From positions 1,532,501-1,596,500 of the forward strand of contig NZ_JAPPRC010000003.1 of assembly GCF_026672425.1 (NCBI RefSeq): 64,000 bases of DNA, given 5' to 3'. The notes under the pieces are model-generated. The model saw nothing but the letters and a program-made list of their open reading frames with translations, was not told where the DNA came from and searched no databases. The translations under genes were made by a program, and so were the position numbers. Shown piece by piece: positions 54,803 through 62,904 of the stretch (position 1 is the first letter of the stretch; the number at the start of each line of letters is the position of its first letter). The DNA comes from Pannonibacter sp. SL95 (GTDB lineage Bacteria > Pseudomonadota > Alphaproteobacteria > Rhizobiales > Stappiaceae).

Positions 54803-56130
54803 CCCGCCAAACCGACAAGCTCTCCCTCGATCGGCGCAACTTCCTGAAGGTGTTCATGGCCGCCGGTGGTGCCGGCGCGCTGGGATCACTGGCAAGCCCG
54901 GCCCGCGCCTCAGCGGTTCAGACCAAGGCCCGGATCGTGATCCTTGGCGCTGGCGCGGCAGGTACAGCTCTCGCCAATCGCCTGGTCGACCGGCTGAGCG
55001 GTGCCAGCATCACCATCGTCGATGGCCGCAAGCAGCACCTCTACCAGCCGGGCTTCACGCTCATTGCCGCCGGTCTGAAGCCTGCGTCCTATTCCGTCAC
55101 CGCCACCACCGACTGGCTGCCCTCTGGCGTCACGCTGGTCGAGGAGGCGGCGGCCAACATCGATCCTGTGTCCCGCAAGGTGACGACGGCCTCCGGCAAG
55201 GACCTCGAGTATGATTTCCTCATCCTCGCCACCGGTCTGACGCTCGACTATGGCCAGATCGAAGGCATGTCGATGGATCTCATCGGCAAGAACGGCATCG
55301 GCTCGGTCTATGCCGGACCGGACTATGCCGCCATGACCTATGCCGAAATGAGCCGCTTTACCGACAAGGGCGGTGTCGGCCTGTTCTCTCGTCCGGCAAC
55401 CGAGATGAAATGTGCCGGTGCGCCACTCAAATATGCGTTCCTGACCGACGACATTGCCCGGCGCAAGGGCAACCGTGGCAAGCTCGAGATGGTCTATGCC
55501 GCCCACAACAAGGCGCTGTTCTCGGTGCCGATCGTGCATGAAAAGGTGCGCATGCTGTTCGAGGACCGGGGCATCGAGGTGCGCCGCGAGCATGTCATGA
55601 CAGCCATCGACCCGGGCAGGAAGGTCGCCACCTTCACGACCCCCGACGGGCCAAAGGAGATCGGCTACGACTTCACCAACATCATTCCGCCGATGCGGGC
55701 GCCGGATGTGGTGCTGAACAGCCCCTTGCCCTGGCAGGACGGTCCCTGGGTCAAGCAGGGCTGGGCCGAGGTCAACAAGCACAGCCTGCGCCATGTCCGT
55801 TTCCCTGAGGTGTTTGCGGTCGGTGACATCGCCGGTGTGCCGAAAGGCAAGACGGCGGCCAGCGTCAAATGGCAGGTGCCGGTGGTCGAGGATCATCTCG
55901 TCGCCGCCATCGTCGGCAAGGAAGGCACCACCAGCTATGATGGCTACACCTCCTGTCCGCTGATAACCCGCATCGGCCGGGCCATGCTGGTCGAGTTCGA
56001 CTACAAGGACAATCTGGTTCCCTCCTTCCCGGGCGTGATCGCTCCCCTGGAGGAACTCTGGGTATCCTGGCTGATGAAGGAAGTCGCCCTGAAGGCGACC
56101 TACAATGCCATGTTGCGCGGCCGGGCCTGA
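54799..56130 (+). CDS. Tat-exported sulfide:quinone oxidoreductase-type flavoprotein
   Basis: 443 residues. A twin-arginine signal (DRRNFLKVFMAAGGAGALGS) is followed by FAD-binding ILGAGAAGTALANRL, LILATGLTLDYG and VFAVGDIAGVPKGKTAASV. Two conserved cysteines match those at the SQR/flavocytochrome c active site: C205 in EMKCAGAPLK and C386 in YTSCPLIT. The C-terminal ~50 residues resemble the membrane-facing helices of SQR. It probably oxidises sulfide or a related thiol in the periplasm and passes electrons to quinone or to the neighbouring cytochrome c. AGGGAGG precedes the ATG. Confidence 0.86.
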   Translation: MTRQTDKLSLDRRNFLKVFMAAGGAGALGSLASPARASAVQTKARIVILGAGAAGTALANRLVDRLSGASITIVDGRKQHLYQPGFTLIAAGLKPASYSVTATTDWLPSGVTLVEEAAANIDPVSRKVTTASGKDLEYDFLILATGLTLDYGQIEGMSMDLIGKNGIGSVYAGPDYAAMTYAEMSRFTDKGGVGLFSRPATEMKCAGAPLKYAFLTDDIARRKGNRGKLEMVYAAHNKALFSVPIVHEKVRMLFEDRGIEVRREHVMTAIDPGRKVATFTTPDGPKEIGYDFTNIIPPMRAPDVVLNSPLPWQDGPWVKQGWAEVNKHSLRHVRFPEVFAVGDIAGVPKGKTAASVKWQVPVVEDHLVAAIVGKEGTTSYDGYTSCPLITRIGRAMLVEFDYKDNLVPSFPGVIAPLEELWVSWLMKEVALKATYNAMLRGRA

Positions 56131-56145
56131 AGCGGAGAGCCAATC

Positions 56146-56505
56146 ATGAAAGAACTGACCTTTGGCATGCTCCTCGCCGTTTTCGAGGAAATGTTCGGCG
56201 CCACCCTGTTCTGGACCCTGGTCGCAGGGGCGGTGCTCATCACCCTGTCATTCCTCTACGTGCTGCTGCGCGACCGCAAGGTCGTCGCCAGCCAGCTGGT
56301 CCGGGCGGAACTGCTGGCACCGATCGGCGCGGTTGCCGCGATCCTGTTCGTGCAATTCGTCACCAACTCCGGCTTTTCCGACATCGGCGGACCGGTCGAT
56401 GTGATTGCGCTGATCCTGATCGGCGTCGCGGGGGCCGTTGGCCTCACCGTGCTTGCCTATGTGGTTCAGGGGCTGTTCGGCAATCGTGCCGGCAAGGCAA
56501 CCTGA
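56146..56505 (+). CDS. Small membrane protein (DUF5368-like)
   Basis: 119 residues with three helices (ATLFWTLVAGAVLITLSFLYVLL; LLAPIGAVAAILFVQFV; DVIALILIGVAGAVGLTVLAYVV). It begins 15 bp behind the flavoprotein and probably anchors or partners it. I associate it with DUF5368 from memory of similar operons; the function is not known. Confidence 0.75.
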   Translation: MKELTFGMLLAVFEEMFGATLFWTLVAGAVLITLSFLYVLLRDRKVVASQLVRAELLAPIGAVAAILFVQFVTNSGFSDIGGPVDVIALILIGVAGAVGLTVLAYVVQGLFGNRAGKAT

Positions 56506-56638
56506 CCCGCCGCCTTCGACGTCTGATGTCACGCTCCGCGACGTGCCCTTGACCCGGATCAAGGGCACGGTCCGCCGTCTGTGTCATGCATTTCGTTCCA
56601 GGTTGCGTTTTTCAAGGCACCACAGGGAGATGCAGGCA

Positions 56639-57031
56639 ATGGCTCACAATCAGACTCAGCAGCAGCGTCCGTCTCCAGCGGTCTCAGGCCGCAGCCTGGT
56701 CCTTGCGCTTCTGGCTGGTCTGCTGCTGTGGTCGGGTGTCGTGGGACCGTCCACCTCTGCGGCGGCCGCAGACGAGGCGGCGCGTCGCGGGGAGGCGGTG
56801 ATCGAGACCTGGTGCCGGGATTGCCATCCCCGCCCTGATCAGGATCCTGCCGCCTTTGACGCCCCGCCTTACGAGGTCATCGTCCAGCTGCCCGACCATG
56901 ACGAGGCCTATTTCCGCCGCTTCCTCACCGAAGACCATTTTCCGATGCCGACCTTTCGCCTGTTCGACGACGAAAAGGCCGATGTCGTTGCCTATCTGAT
57001 GTCGTTGAAGGCCCGTCAACCGCGCCCTTGA
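56639..57031 (+). CDS. Monohaem c-type cytochrome
   Basis: 130 residues. A signal peptide (SLVLALLAGLLLWSGVV) is followed by one CxxCH haem site (C59-R-D-C62-H63) and a likely axial Met in FPMPTFRLFDDEKADVVAYLMSL, a class I cytochrome c arrangement. It probably accepts electrons from the SQR-type flavoprotein two genes upstream. The 133-bp gap before it may hold its own promoter. The ATG at 56639 has AGGGAG 9 bases upstream; ATG 56630 is the alternative. Confidence 0.87.
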   Translation: MAHNQTQQQRPSPAVSGRSLVLALLAGLLLWSGVVGPSTSAAAADEAARRGEAVIETWCRDCHPRPDQDPAAFDAPPYEVIVQLPDHDEAYFRRFLTEDHFPMPTFRLFDDEKADVVAYLMSLKARQPRP

Positions 57032-57038
57032 AACACCA

Positions 57039-57069
57039 AAGGCACCCGCAATGAAATGACGGGTGCCTT
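57039..57069 (-). terminator. Terminator hairpin between convergent genes
   Basis: AAGGCACCC (57039-57047) pairs with GGGTGCCTT (57061-57069). On the minus strand the stem is followed by TTTGGTGTTT, so it mainly serves the 57127-58629 gene; on the plus strand there is no T tract. Confidence 0.6.
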
Positions 57070-57126
57070 CGAGGCTCCGGCGCGATTACGCGCCTGGTTA
57101 CAGTTCTGTCTCGGTCCAGTCGCGGT

Positions 57127-58629
57127 TCAGGCGATGAACACGCCGGCGGCATCAAAGGCCGCACGGGTGCCGATGAACGAGATCGTGATGTTGTCGGCGA
57201 CCTGGGTGTTGACGAAAGCGATCTGGTCGCCGTCATTCACCACCACGTCCGTGTCGACGACAAACAGGAAGTTCGTGCCGTAGCTGTAGACATTCACTTG
57301 ATCGAAGGCCGTCACGATGCTGCGGACAAGCTTGCTTGCATCGGCGCTCGGCAGGGAGTTGAGCAGCAGGCTGCTGTTGTCCTGCAGCGCGAAGCCGGCA
57401 TTGCCGCTGGCAGCGGTCACGCCGTCAAATGTTGTAACGCTGTTGCCGCTGTCGGTGCTGGCAACAATCGGCAGGACCTGCGAGGCATTGGCCCCGATGG
57501 TGACTGCAACCATCGACTTGCTGTCGAAGGGCAGGCCAGCGGGAACGGTGCTTTCGAAAGCCTGCGCTGCAGCCACGAGGACGATGGACGAGGCGGCAAT
57601 GCCATCTGCCACGTCGGTGACCGCCGTGCCATTCGACGTCGTCGAGCCGGATGACTTGGCCGTCTCGGTCCCAAGCGTCGGCCGTTCGGCGGTACCGCTG
57701 GTCGAAGCCTCGGCAGGCCGGCCACGCGCTGCGTCGTCCTGCGACGACTGCGTCACCGTGACATGCTCACCGGTCGATGCGTCCTGAACCTTGGCCGGTT
57801 CGATGCGCGGATCATGGTGGGCAACCTGCAGATCGGCCAGATGGCGCGGTGCGTCGTCGCTGGCAGCAACCTTGCCGTCCTGCGCGTCATCACCGTGAAC
57901 AATCTTGCTGTCCACGTCATTGATCACGCGCTCCGAGGCGTCGGCCAGAGTGATCTTGTCGGAGACCTTGTCGGACGCATCGGCGCGGGCTTCGGTATGT
58001 GCCTCTTCGCCGGCCAGCTGCTTGTCGAAGTCTTCGCGGACAACGCCAACCGTGACAACGATCGCGCCAACCATGGCAGCCATCAGAACCGGATTGTCGA
58101 CGCTTTCCTGCAGCCGCGTCAGAACGGCGCGGATCTTGGCCAGCTGGCTGTGGCTGACGTCATCGAAGCCCGACGCATCGTCGTCAGCCTCATGGGCCTG
58201 GGCAGCCTTGCTCTTGACGACCAGGAACACGGCCACCAGCGAGAACAGCAACTGCGCCGCCGGATGGCTGACGACATTGCCCGGACGCTCGCGATTCTGC
58301 TGCAGCTTGCCGCTGATCGCCGCCTCGAACTGGTCGACCGCCTGACGGAAGTTCCGTGCCTTCACCTTCACGTTCAGCGGCTCGCTGACCATGATGTATT
58401 CGCCGGAGAGCCGGGCCAGATGCAGGAAGACGTCGTCGCCCGTCGGGTCGAAGAACACCGCCCACGGCTCGTTGCGATCCGTTACGCCCCGGTCCAGATC
58501 CACGCCGAGCCCGTTCTGCTGCAGCAGGTGCAGCACGCGGTAGATTTCGGCGAGCTCCTGCTGGCGCCAGTCACCCGTGTTCGACGGGGCAGGCTGCGCG
58601 GAGCGGGGCGAGAAGAACAGAAGCGACAT
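57127..58629 (-). CDS. Two-TM protein of unknown function with repetitive acidic region
   Basis: 500 residues, family not recognised. Residues 20-110 form a compact soluble domain (QQELAEIYRVLHLLQQNG; NEPWAVFFDPTGDDVFLHLARLSGEYIMVS; ARNFRQAVDQFEAAI). Two membrane helices follow (LLFSLVAVFLVVKS near 130 and VLMAAMVGAIVVTVGVV near 185). Then comes a ~130-residue Asp/Ala/Thr/Ser-rich stretch, probably disordered, and a C-terminal beta-rich domain ending ISFIGTRAAFDAAGVFIA. It is preceded 91 bp upstream by an XRE regulator on the same strand. A regulated envelope or surface protein is possible. Confidence 0.7.
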   Translation of the reverse strand: MSLLFFSPRSAQPAPSNTGDWRQQELAEIYRVLHLLQQNGLGVDLDRGVTDRNEPWAVFFDPTGDDVFLHLARLSGEYIMVSEPLNVKVKARNFRQAVDQFEAAISGKLQQNRERPGNVVSHPAAQLLFSLVAVFLVVKSKAAQAHEADDDASGFDDVSHSQLAKIRAVLTRLQESVDNPVLMAAMVGAIVVTVGVVREDFDKQLAGEEAHTEARADASDKVSDKITLADASERVINDVDSKIVHGDDAQDGKVAASDDAPRHLADLQVAHHDPRIEPAKVQDASTGEHVTVTQSSQDDAARGRPAEASTSGTAERPTLGTETAKSSGSTTSNGTAVTDVADGIAASSIVLVAAAQAFESTVPAGLPFDSKSMVAVTIGANASQVLPIVASTDSGNSVTTFDGVTAASGNAGFALQDNSSLLLNSLPSADASKLVRSIVTAFDQVNVYSYGTNFLFVVDTDVVVNDGDQIAFVNTQVADNITISFIGTRAAFDAAGVFIA

Positions 58630-58720
58630 GCGTCGGCGGTCCGTTTGCAGGTTCGATCAAGCCAGACTATGGCCGATCCGAAAGGGATTGCGAAGCGCGG
58701 AGTGCAGTTGCCCGGAAAAA

Positions 58721-59047
58721 TCAGGCGGACTGTTGCTCGATGTCTTCAAACAGCAGTTCGAACACCACCGGCTCATAGTAGCGCAGGATATGGTAAACGA
58801 ATTCCTTGCGCTTCATGCCGAGGGCATCGGCCCACTTGGCAAAACGGCCGGCGGGGATGCGGCCACGGCCGTTCTCGATCTGCGACACGAAGGAATAGTA
58901 GTCCACGCCGACCAGTTCGGCGAGTTCGGTCTGCGACAGGCCGCGGGCCTCACGCATCGACTTCAGCCATTCGCCAGCCGCCTTGCGCAGCTGAACGGCA
59001 TTATGCTCCTGATCGACAAGAGCCTGGGAACCAACGGTCTTGACCAT
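58721..59047 (-). CDS. XRE-family HTH regulator
   Basis: 108 residues. A Cro/C1-type helix-turn-helix at about 22-80 (LKSMREARGLSQTELAELVGVDYYSFVSQIENGRGRIPAGRFAKWADALGM) is followed by a C-terminal segment KEFVYHILRYYEPVVFELLF. No peptidase or ligand domain. It is the first gene of a likely two-gene unit with the 500-residue membrane protein and may autoregulate it. Confidence 0.88.
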   Translation of the reverse strand: MVKTVGSQALVDQEHNAVQLRKAAGEWLKSMREARGLSQTELAELVGVDYYSFVSQIENGRGRIPAGRFAKWADALGMKRKEFVYHILRYYEPVVFELLFEDIEQQSA

Positions 59048-59312
59048 AACTGGATCCGTTCCTGTTTGCTCTGGCCCTCGCCGTTCGCAACCGGCTGCCC
59101 TGGAGGAGGGCAGTCACGGGGAACTGGCGGCGCCCGAAGCGGGTTGAGACGCGAGGGAAATGTTCCCTCGCAGCTAAATAGTAATTACTCAACATACGGG
59201 CGAATCGACGTCAGCGCAATGGCAAGGACGGCCGTTGTCGTCAAATTGCCGCAATCAGGGACATGCGGATCTGATCACCTTGCCGTGAGGGCAGGGCGCT
59301 CGCCGGGTTTCG

Positions 59313-60194
59313 TCAGCCGGCCAGCCGGGTGTTGACGGCAAAGATCTCGCCATCGGCCACTGTCATGCCCTCGATGGTCGGGATCGACCGGTTGAACACG
59401 AACTGGCACGGGTTGGCGAAGCGGATGTCCCAGCCCCACTTGTGCAGCAGCTCCAGCAGCTGGCCGTCGATGAGGCGCGAATGGGTGCCGATGAACAGGT
59501 ACTTCACCTTCTCGTTCATCAGGTCGCCCGCGCGGGACAGGATCTCGTATTCGGCGCCCTGCACATCGACATGCATGTAGTCGATGGTCCGCTCGCCCTT
59601 CAGCAGGCTTTCCAGCGAATAGGCGCGGATTTCCGTCGTCTCGTAGGCCATGCCACGATAGTCGGTGCTGTGGCTCGTCTCGCTGACGCGGCCACCGAAA
59701 TCGACGGCGACGATGTTCTTGGGGAAATTCAGCGTCGTGTCGGTGTGCCAGACCGCGCCCTCATAGGTCGCGATGCTCACCCCGTCCTGACCGGCGAGGC
59801 CGTTGTAGGCCAGATGCGCCTGCATCAGCTTGTATTTCTCGCTGTCGGCCTCGACGGCGATCAGGCGGATGTCCTTGATGCCGAGACGCTTGCCGACGAC
59901 GCCGGCTGCCGACACCCAGGGGCCCCAGCCCGCGCCGAACTCGGCGACGGTCAGGCTCGGCTGTGCCTTGCAGGCATCGATGGCGGTCAGCAGCGCCTGG
60001 TATTCGGCAGCGCCGGCAAACACGCTGTCGCCGGGGATCGGCAACTCGTCATAGACCTTGCCGGACAGGGCCGGGCCCTGCGGCAGGATGCTGGCCGCGG
60101 TCGAAACGCCAAGGAAGTTGACGAAGCGGCCATCCACAGCACGAAGGGCCTCTGCGGGAGCGCGATAGGTGCGGAAAAGCTCTTCAAGCGACAT
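59313..60194 (-). CDS. FkbM-family methyltransferase
   Basis: 293 residues. A Rossmann-like SAM-binding core (LTVAEFGAGWGPWVSAAGVVGKRLG; IRLIAVEADSEKY; YEGAVWH) and the FkbM signature TIDYMHVDVQGAEYEILSRAG are present. FkbM enzymes O-methylate sugars or polyketides, often surface polysaccharides. No glycosyltransferases are nearby, so the target is unknown. It begins at ATG 60194. Confidence 0.87.
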   Translation of the reverse strand: MSLEELFRTYRAPAEALRAVDGRFVNFLGVSTAASILPQGPALSGKVYDELPIPGDSVFAGAAEYQALLTAIDACKAQPSLTVAEFGAGWGPWVSAAGVVGKRLGIKDIRLIAVEADSEKYKLMQAHLAYNGLAGQDGVSIATYEGAVWHTDTTLNFPKNIVAVDFGGRVSETSHSTDYRGMAYETTEIRAYSLESLLKGERTIDYMHVDVQGAEYEILSRAGDLMNEKVKYLFIGTHSRLIDGQLLELLHKWGWDIRFANPCQFVFNRSIPTIEGMTVADGEIFAVNTRLAG

Positions 60195-60309
60195 GCGGTG
60201 CGTCCGATCCGTCGTGGTGGTCTGATCGTCCCTGCGGGACAGCGGCAACCTCTTAGACCGGAATGCCGGATGGTTCAACTCGGCCCCACCCACGCGGGCG
60301 CAGCGCCAG

Positions 60310-60954
60310 TCACAGCCCGGGCAGTCCGTCTTCCGCCACTTGGCCTTGGGCCGGGCCAACCGGTGCACGCGGCGCGATCAGGCCAAGGATGAGTTCAGCG
60401 ACGCGGCGCAGCTGGTCCATGTCCGGCGCAGGCTCCGGCGTCGCGACGGCCAGTCGCAGGAAGCCAAGCGCCAGCGCGATGCGGGCGTCCATCTCGGCTT
60501 CAAAGGGCGTGGCGATCAGGATCTGGCGCAGGGTCAGCCGCAGTCTTGCCTCGTGCTCAAGGGCCACAGTGCGCAAGGCTGTATGATCGCCGCTGGCGGT
60601 CAGGGCGATGCTGTAGGCCCGGCCCAGCGGTGTGCTTGCCAGAGGGGCAAGGCTTGTGGCGAGGCACCGGGTCAGGTCCTCGGCCGTGGCGCCATGGCTG
60701 CTGCCCCGCAGCACCGAGGCGCCGGGAAGGACGGCCAGGGCTGCGTCCAGCGCGCCGGCCAGCACCGCGGACTTTGCGCCCCAGCGCCGCGCGAGGGCCT
60801 GCTGGCTGGTGCCGGCGGCCCGGGCAATCCGCGCCAGCGAGGCCCTGTCCGGGCCATGGCTCCCCAGCTCCTCTAATGTTGCGGTCACGATGCGGGTGGT
60901 CAGTGCGGTCTGGCGGGGCCGTCCCCGGGCGGGTTCTGTCTCGATTACGGTCAT
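60310..60954 (-). CDS. TetR/AcrR-family regulator
   Basis: 214 residues. The N-terminal helix-turn-helix (TRIVTATLEELGSHGPDRASLARIARAAGTSQQALARRWGAKSAVLAGAL) is followed by a helical ligand/dimer domain (LIATPFEAEMDARIALALGFLRLAV). It is divergent from gatC with ~150 bp between; there is no obvious target gene apart from itself. ATG 60954 is chosen although the frame is open far upstream, because that upstream part is antisense to gatCA. Confidence 0.85.
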   Translation of the reverse strand: MTVIETEPARGRPRQTALTTRIVTATLEELGSHGPDRASLARIARAAGTSQQALARRWGAKSAVLAGALDAALAVLPGASVLRGSSHGATAEDLTRCLATSLAPLASTPLGRAYSIALTASGDHTALRTVALEHEARLRLTLRQILIATPFEAEMDARIALALGFLRLAVATPEPAPDMDQLRRVAELILGLIAPRAPVGPAQGQVAEDGLPGL

Positions 60955-61101
60955 GCCTGATACCGTAAATGTGGTTATGCCGCCGCGCAACCCTGTGCGG
61001 CCGCTTGTGTTTTGCTGAGAAGGCCGCCAATAACAGCGCCAAGGCATTGTCGCGATGCCATGGATCCCGGCTGGAAACGGCTCAAATTTCAGGAACTTGT
61101 C

Positions 61102-61389
61102 ATGTCCGTAGACATTCAGACAGTGAAGCGGGTTGCGCGTCTGGCGCGCATCAAGGTCGACGAGGCGAGTGCGGCCCGCATGACCGGCGAACTCAACGCC
61201 ATCCTCGGCTTCGTCGAGCAGCTGGACGAGGTCAACATCGACGGCATCGAGCCGCTGACCTCTGTCGTCGCCCAGACCATGAAGAAGCGCGCGGATGGCG
61301 TCACCGATGGCGGCTATCCGGAAAAGGTCGTCGCCAACGCGCCGGTCACCGAGGACAACTTCTTCGTTGTCCCGAAAGTTGTCGAATAA
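61102..61389 (+). CDS. gatC: Asp/Glu-tRNA amidotransferase subunit C
   Basis: A 95-residue Gat[46 protein letters not shown], and the C-terminal [10 protein letters not shown]. It bridges GatA and GatB in the enzyme that turns mischarged Glu-tRNA(Gln)/Asp-tRNA(Asn) into Gln-/Asn-tRNA. ATG 61102 is chosen; gatA follows 18 bp later. gatB is not in the window. Confidence 0.95.
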   Translation: MSVDIQTVKRVARLARIKVDEASAARMTGELNAILGFVEQLDEVNIDGIEPLTSVVAQTMKKRADGVTDGGYPEKVVANAPVTEDNFFVVPKVVE

Positions 61390-61407
61390 GCGGGCGAGGA
61401 CCGAACC

Positions 61408-62880
61408 ATGACCGATCTGACCAACCTGACCCTGGCCGACGCCCGCGACGGCCTCAAGGCCAAGTCCTTTTCCTCGGCCGAGCTGACCGAGGCTTTCCTC
61501 GGCGCCATCGAGGCCGCCAATCCGAAGATCAACGCCTATGTTGCAGTGACCGGCGACCAGGCCCGCGACATGGCCAAGGCCTCCGACGCGCGCCTTGCCA
61601 AGGGCGAGGGCGGCGCACTCGAAGGTCTGCCGCTGGGCATCAAGGACCTCTTCGCCACCAAGGGCGTGCACACCCAGGCCTGCAGCCACATCCTCGACGG
61701 CTTCAAGCCCGAGTACGAATCGACCGTCACGTCCAACCTGTGGGCCGATGGCGCGGTAATGCTCGGCAAGCTGAACATGGACGAGTTCGCCATGGGTTCG
61801 TCGAACGAGACGTCCTACTATGGCAACGTGGTCAACCCGTGGCGCAAGACCGGGTCTGACCAGGCGCTGGTTCCCGGCGGCTCCTCGGGCGGCTCGGCTG
61901 CCGCTGTTGCCGCCAGCCTCTGCCTTGGGGCCACTGCTACCGACACCGGTGGTTCGATCCGCCAGCCGGCCGCGCTCACCGGCACCGTCGGCATCAAGCC
62001 GACCTACGGCCGCTGCTCGCGCTGGGGCGTCGTTGCCTTCGCCTCGTCGCTCGACCAGGCCGGCCCGATCGCCAAGACCGTGCGCGACTGCGCCATCCTC
62101 CTGAAGTCCATGGCCTCCGTCGACCCGAAGGACACGACCTCGGTTGACCTGCCGGTGCCGGACTACGAAGCCGCGCTCGGCAAGTCCGTAAAGGGCCTGC
62201 GCATCGGCATTCCGGCCGAATACCGCGTTGATGGCATGCCGGCCGAGATCGAGGCGCTGTGGCAGCAGGGCATTGCCTGGCTGAAGGACGCCGGCGCCGA
62301 GATCGTCAACATCTCGCTGCCGCACACCAAATACGCGCTGCCGGCCTATTACATCGTTGCCCCGGCCGAGGCGTCCTCGAACCTTGCCCGTTACGACGGC
62401 GTTCGCTACGGCCTGCGCGTGCCGGGCAATGACATCGTCGACATGTACGAGAACACCCGCGCTGCCGGCTTCGGCTCGGAAGTGCAGCGCCGCATTCTCA
62501 TCGGCACCTACGTGCTGTCGGCAGGGTATTACGACGCCTACTACCTCAAGGCGCAGAAGGTCCGCACCCTGATCAAGCGCGACTTCGACCTTGCCTTCGA
62601 AGCGGGCGTCGATGCGATCCTGACGCCGGCAACCCCGGACGCGGCCTTTGCGCCGGGCGAGATCACCGATCCGGTCGCCATGTACCTCAACGACATCTTC
62701 ACGGTGACGGTGAACATGGCCGGCCTGCCGGGCCTGTCGGTTCCCGCTGGCCTGTCGGCCTCCGGTCTTCCGCTCGGCCTGCAGCTGATCGGCCGTCCCT
62801 TTGACGAGGAGACGCTGTTCCAGGTCGCCGAGGTGATCGAGAAGGCGGCTGGCCGTTTTACCGCCAGCCGCTGGTGGTAA
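61408..62880 (+). CDS. gatA: Asp/Glu-tRNA amidotransferase subunit A
   Basis: A 490-residue amidase-signature enzyme that releases ammonia from glutamine for the transamidation. The catalytic Ser-cisSer-Lys triad is in [14 protein letters not shown] (Lys), [12 protein letters not shown] (cis-Ser) and [12 protein letters not shown] (nucleophilic Ser). Confidence 0.96.
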   Translation: MTDLTNLTLADARDGLKAKSFSSAELTEAFLGAIEAANPKINAYVAVTGDQARDMAKASDARLAKGEGGALEGLPLGIKDLFATKGVHTQACSHILDGFKPEYESTVTSNLWADGAVMLGKLNMDEFAMGSSNETSYYGNVVNPWRKTGSDQALVPGGSSGGSAAAVAASLCLGATATDTGGSIRQPAALTGTVGIKPTYGRCSRWGVVAFASSLDQAGPIAKTVRDCAILLKSMASVDPKDTTSVDLPVPDYEAALGKSVKGLRIGIPAEYRVDGMPAEIEALWQQGIAWLKDAGAEIVNISLPHTKYALPAYYIVAPAEASSNLARYDGVRYGLRVPGNDIVDMYENTRAAGFGSEVQRRILIGTYVLSAGYYDAYYLKAQKVRTLIKRDFDLAFEAGVDAILTPATPDAAFAPGEITDPVAMYLNDIFTVTVNMAGLPGLSVPAGLSASGLPLGLQLIGRPFDEETLFQVAEVIEKAAGRFTASRWW

Positions 62881-62904
62881 CAGCAAGGATCGAAGGCCCC
62901 GGCC

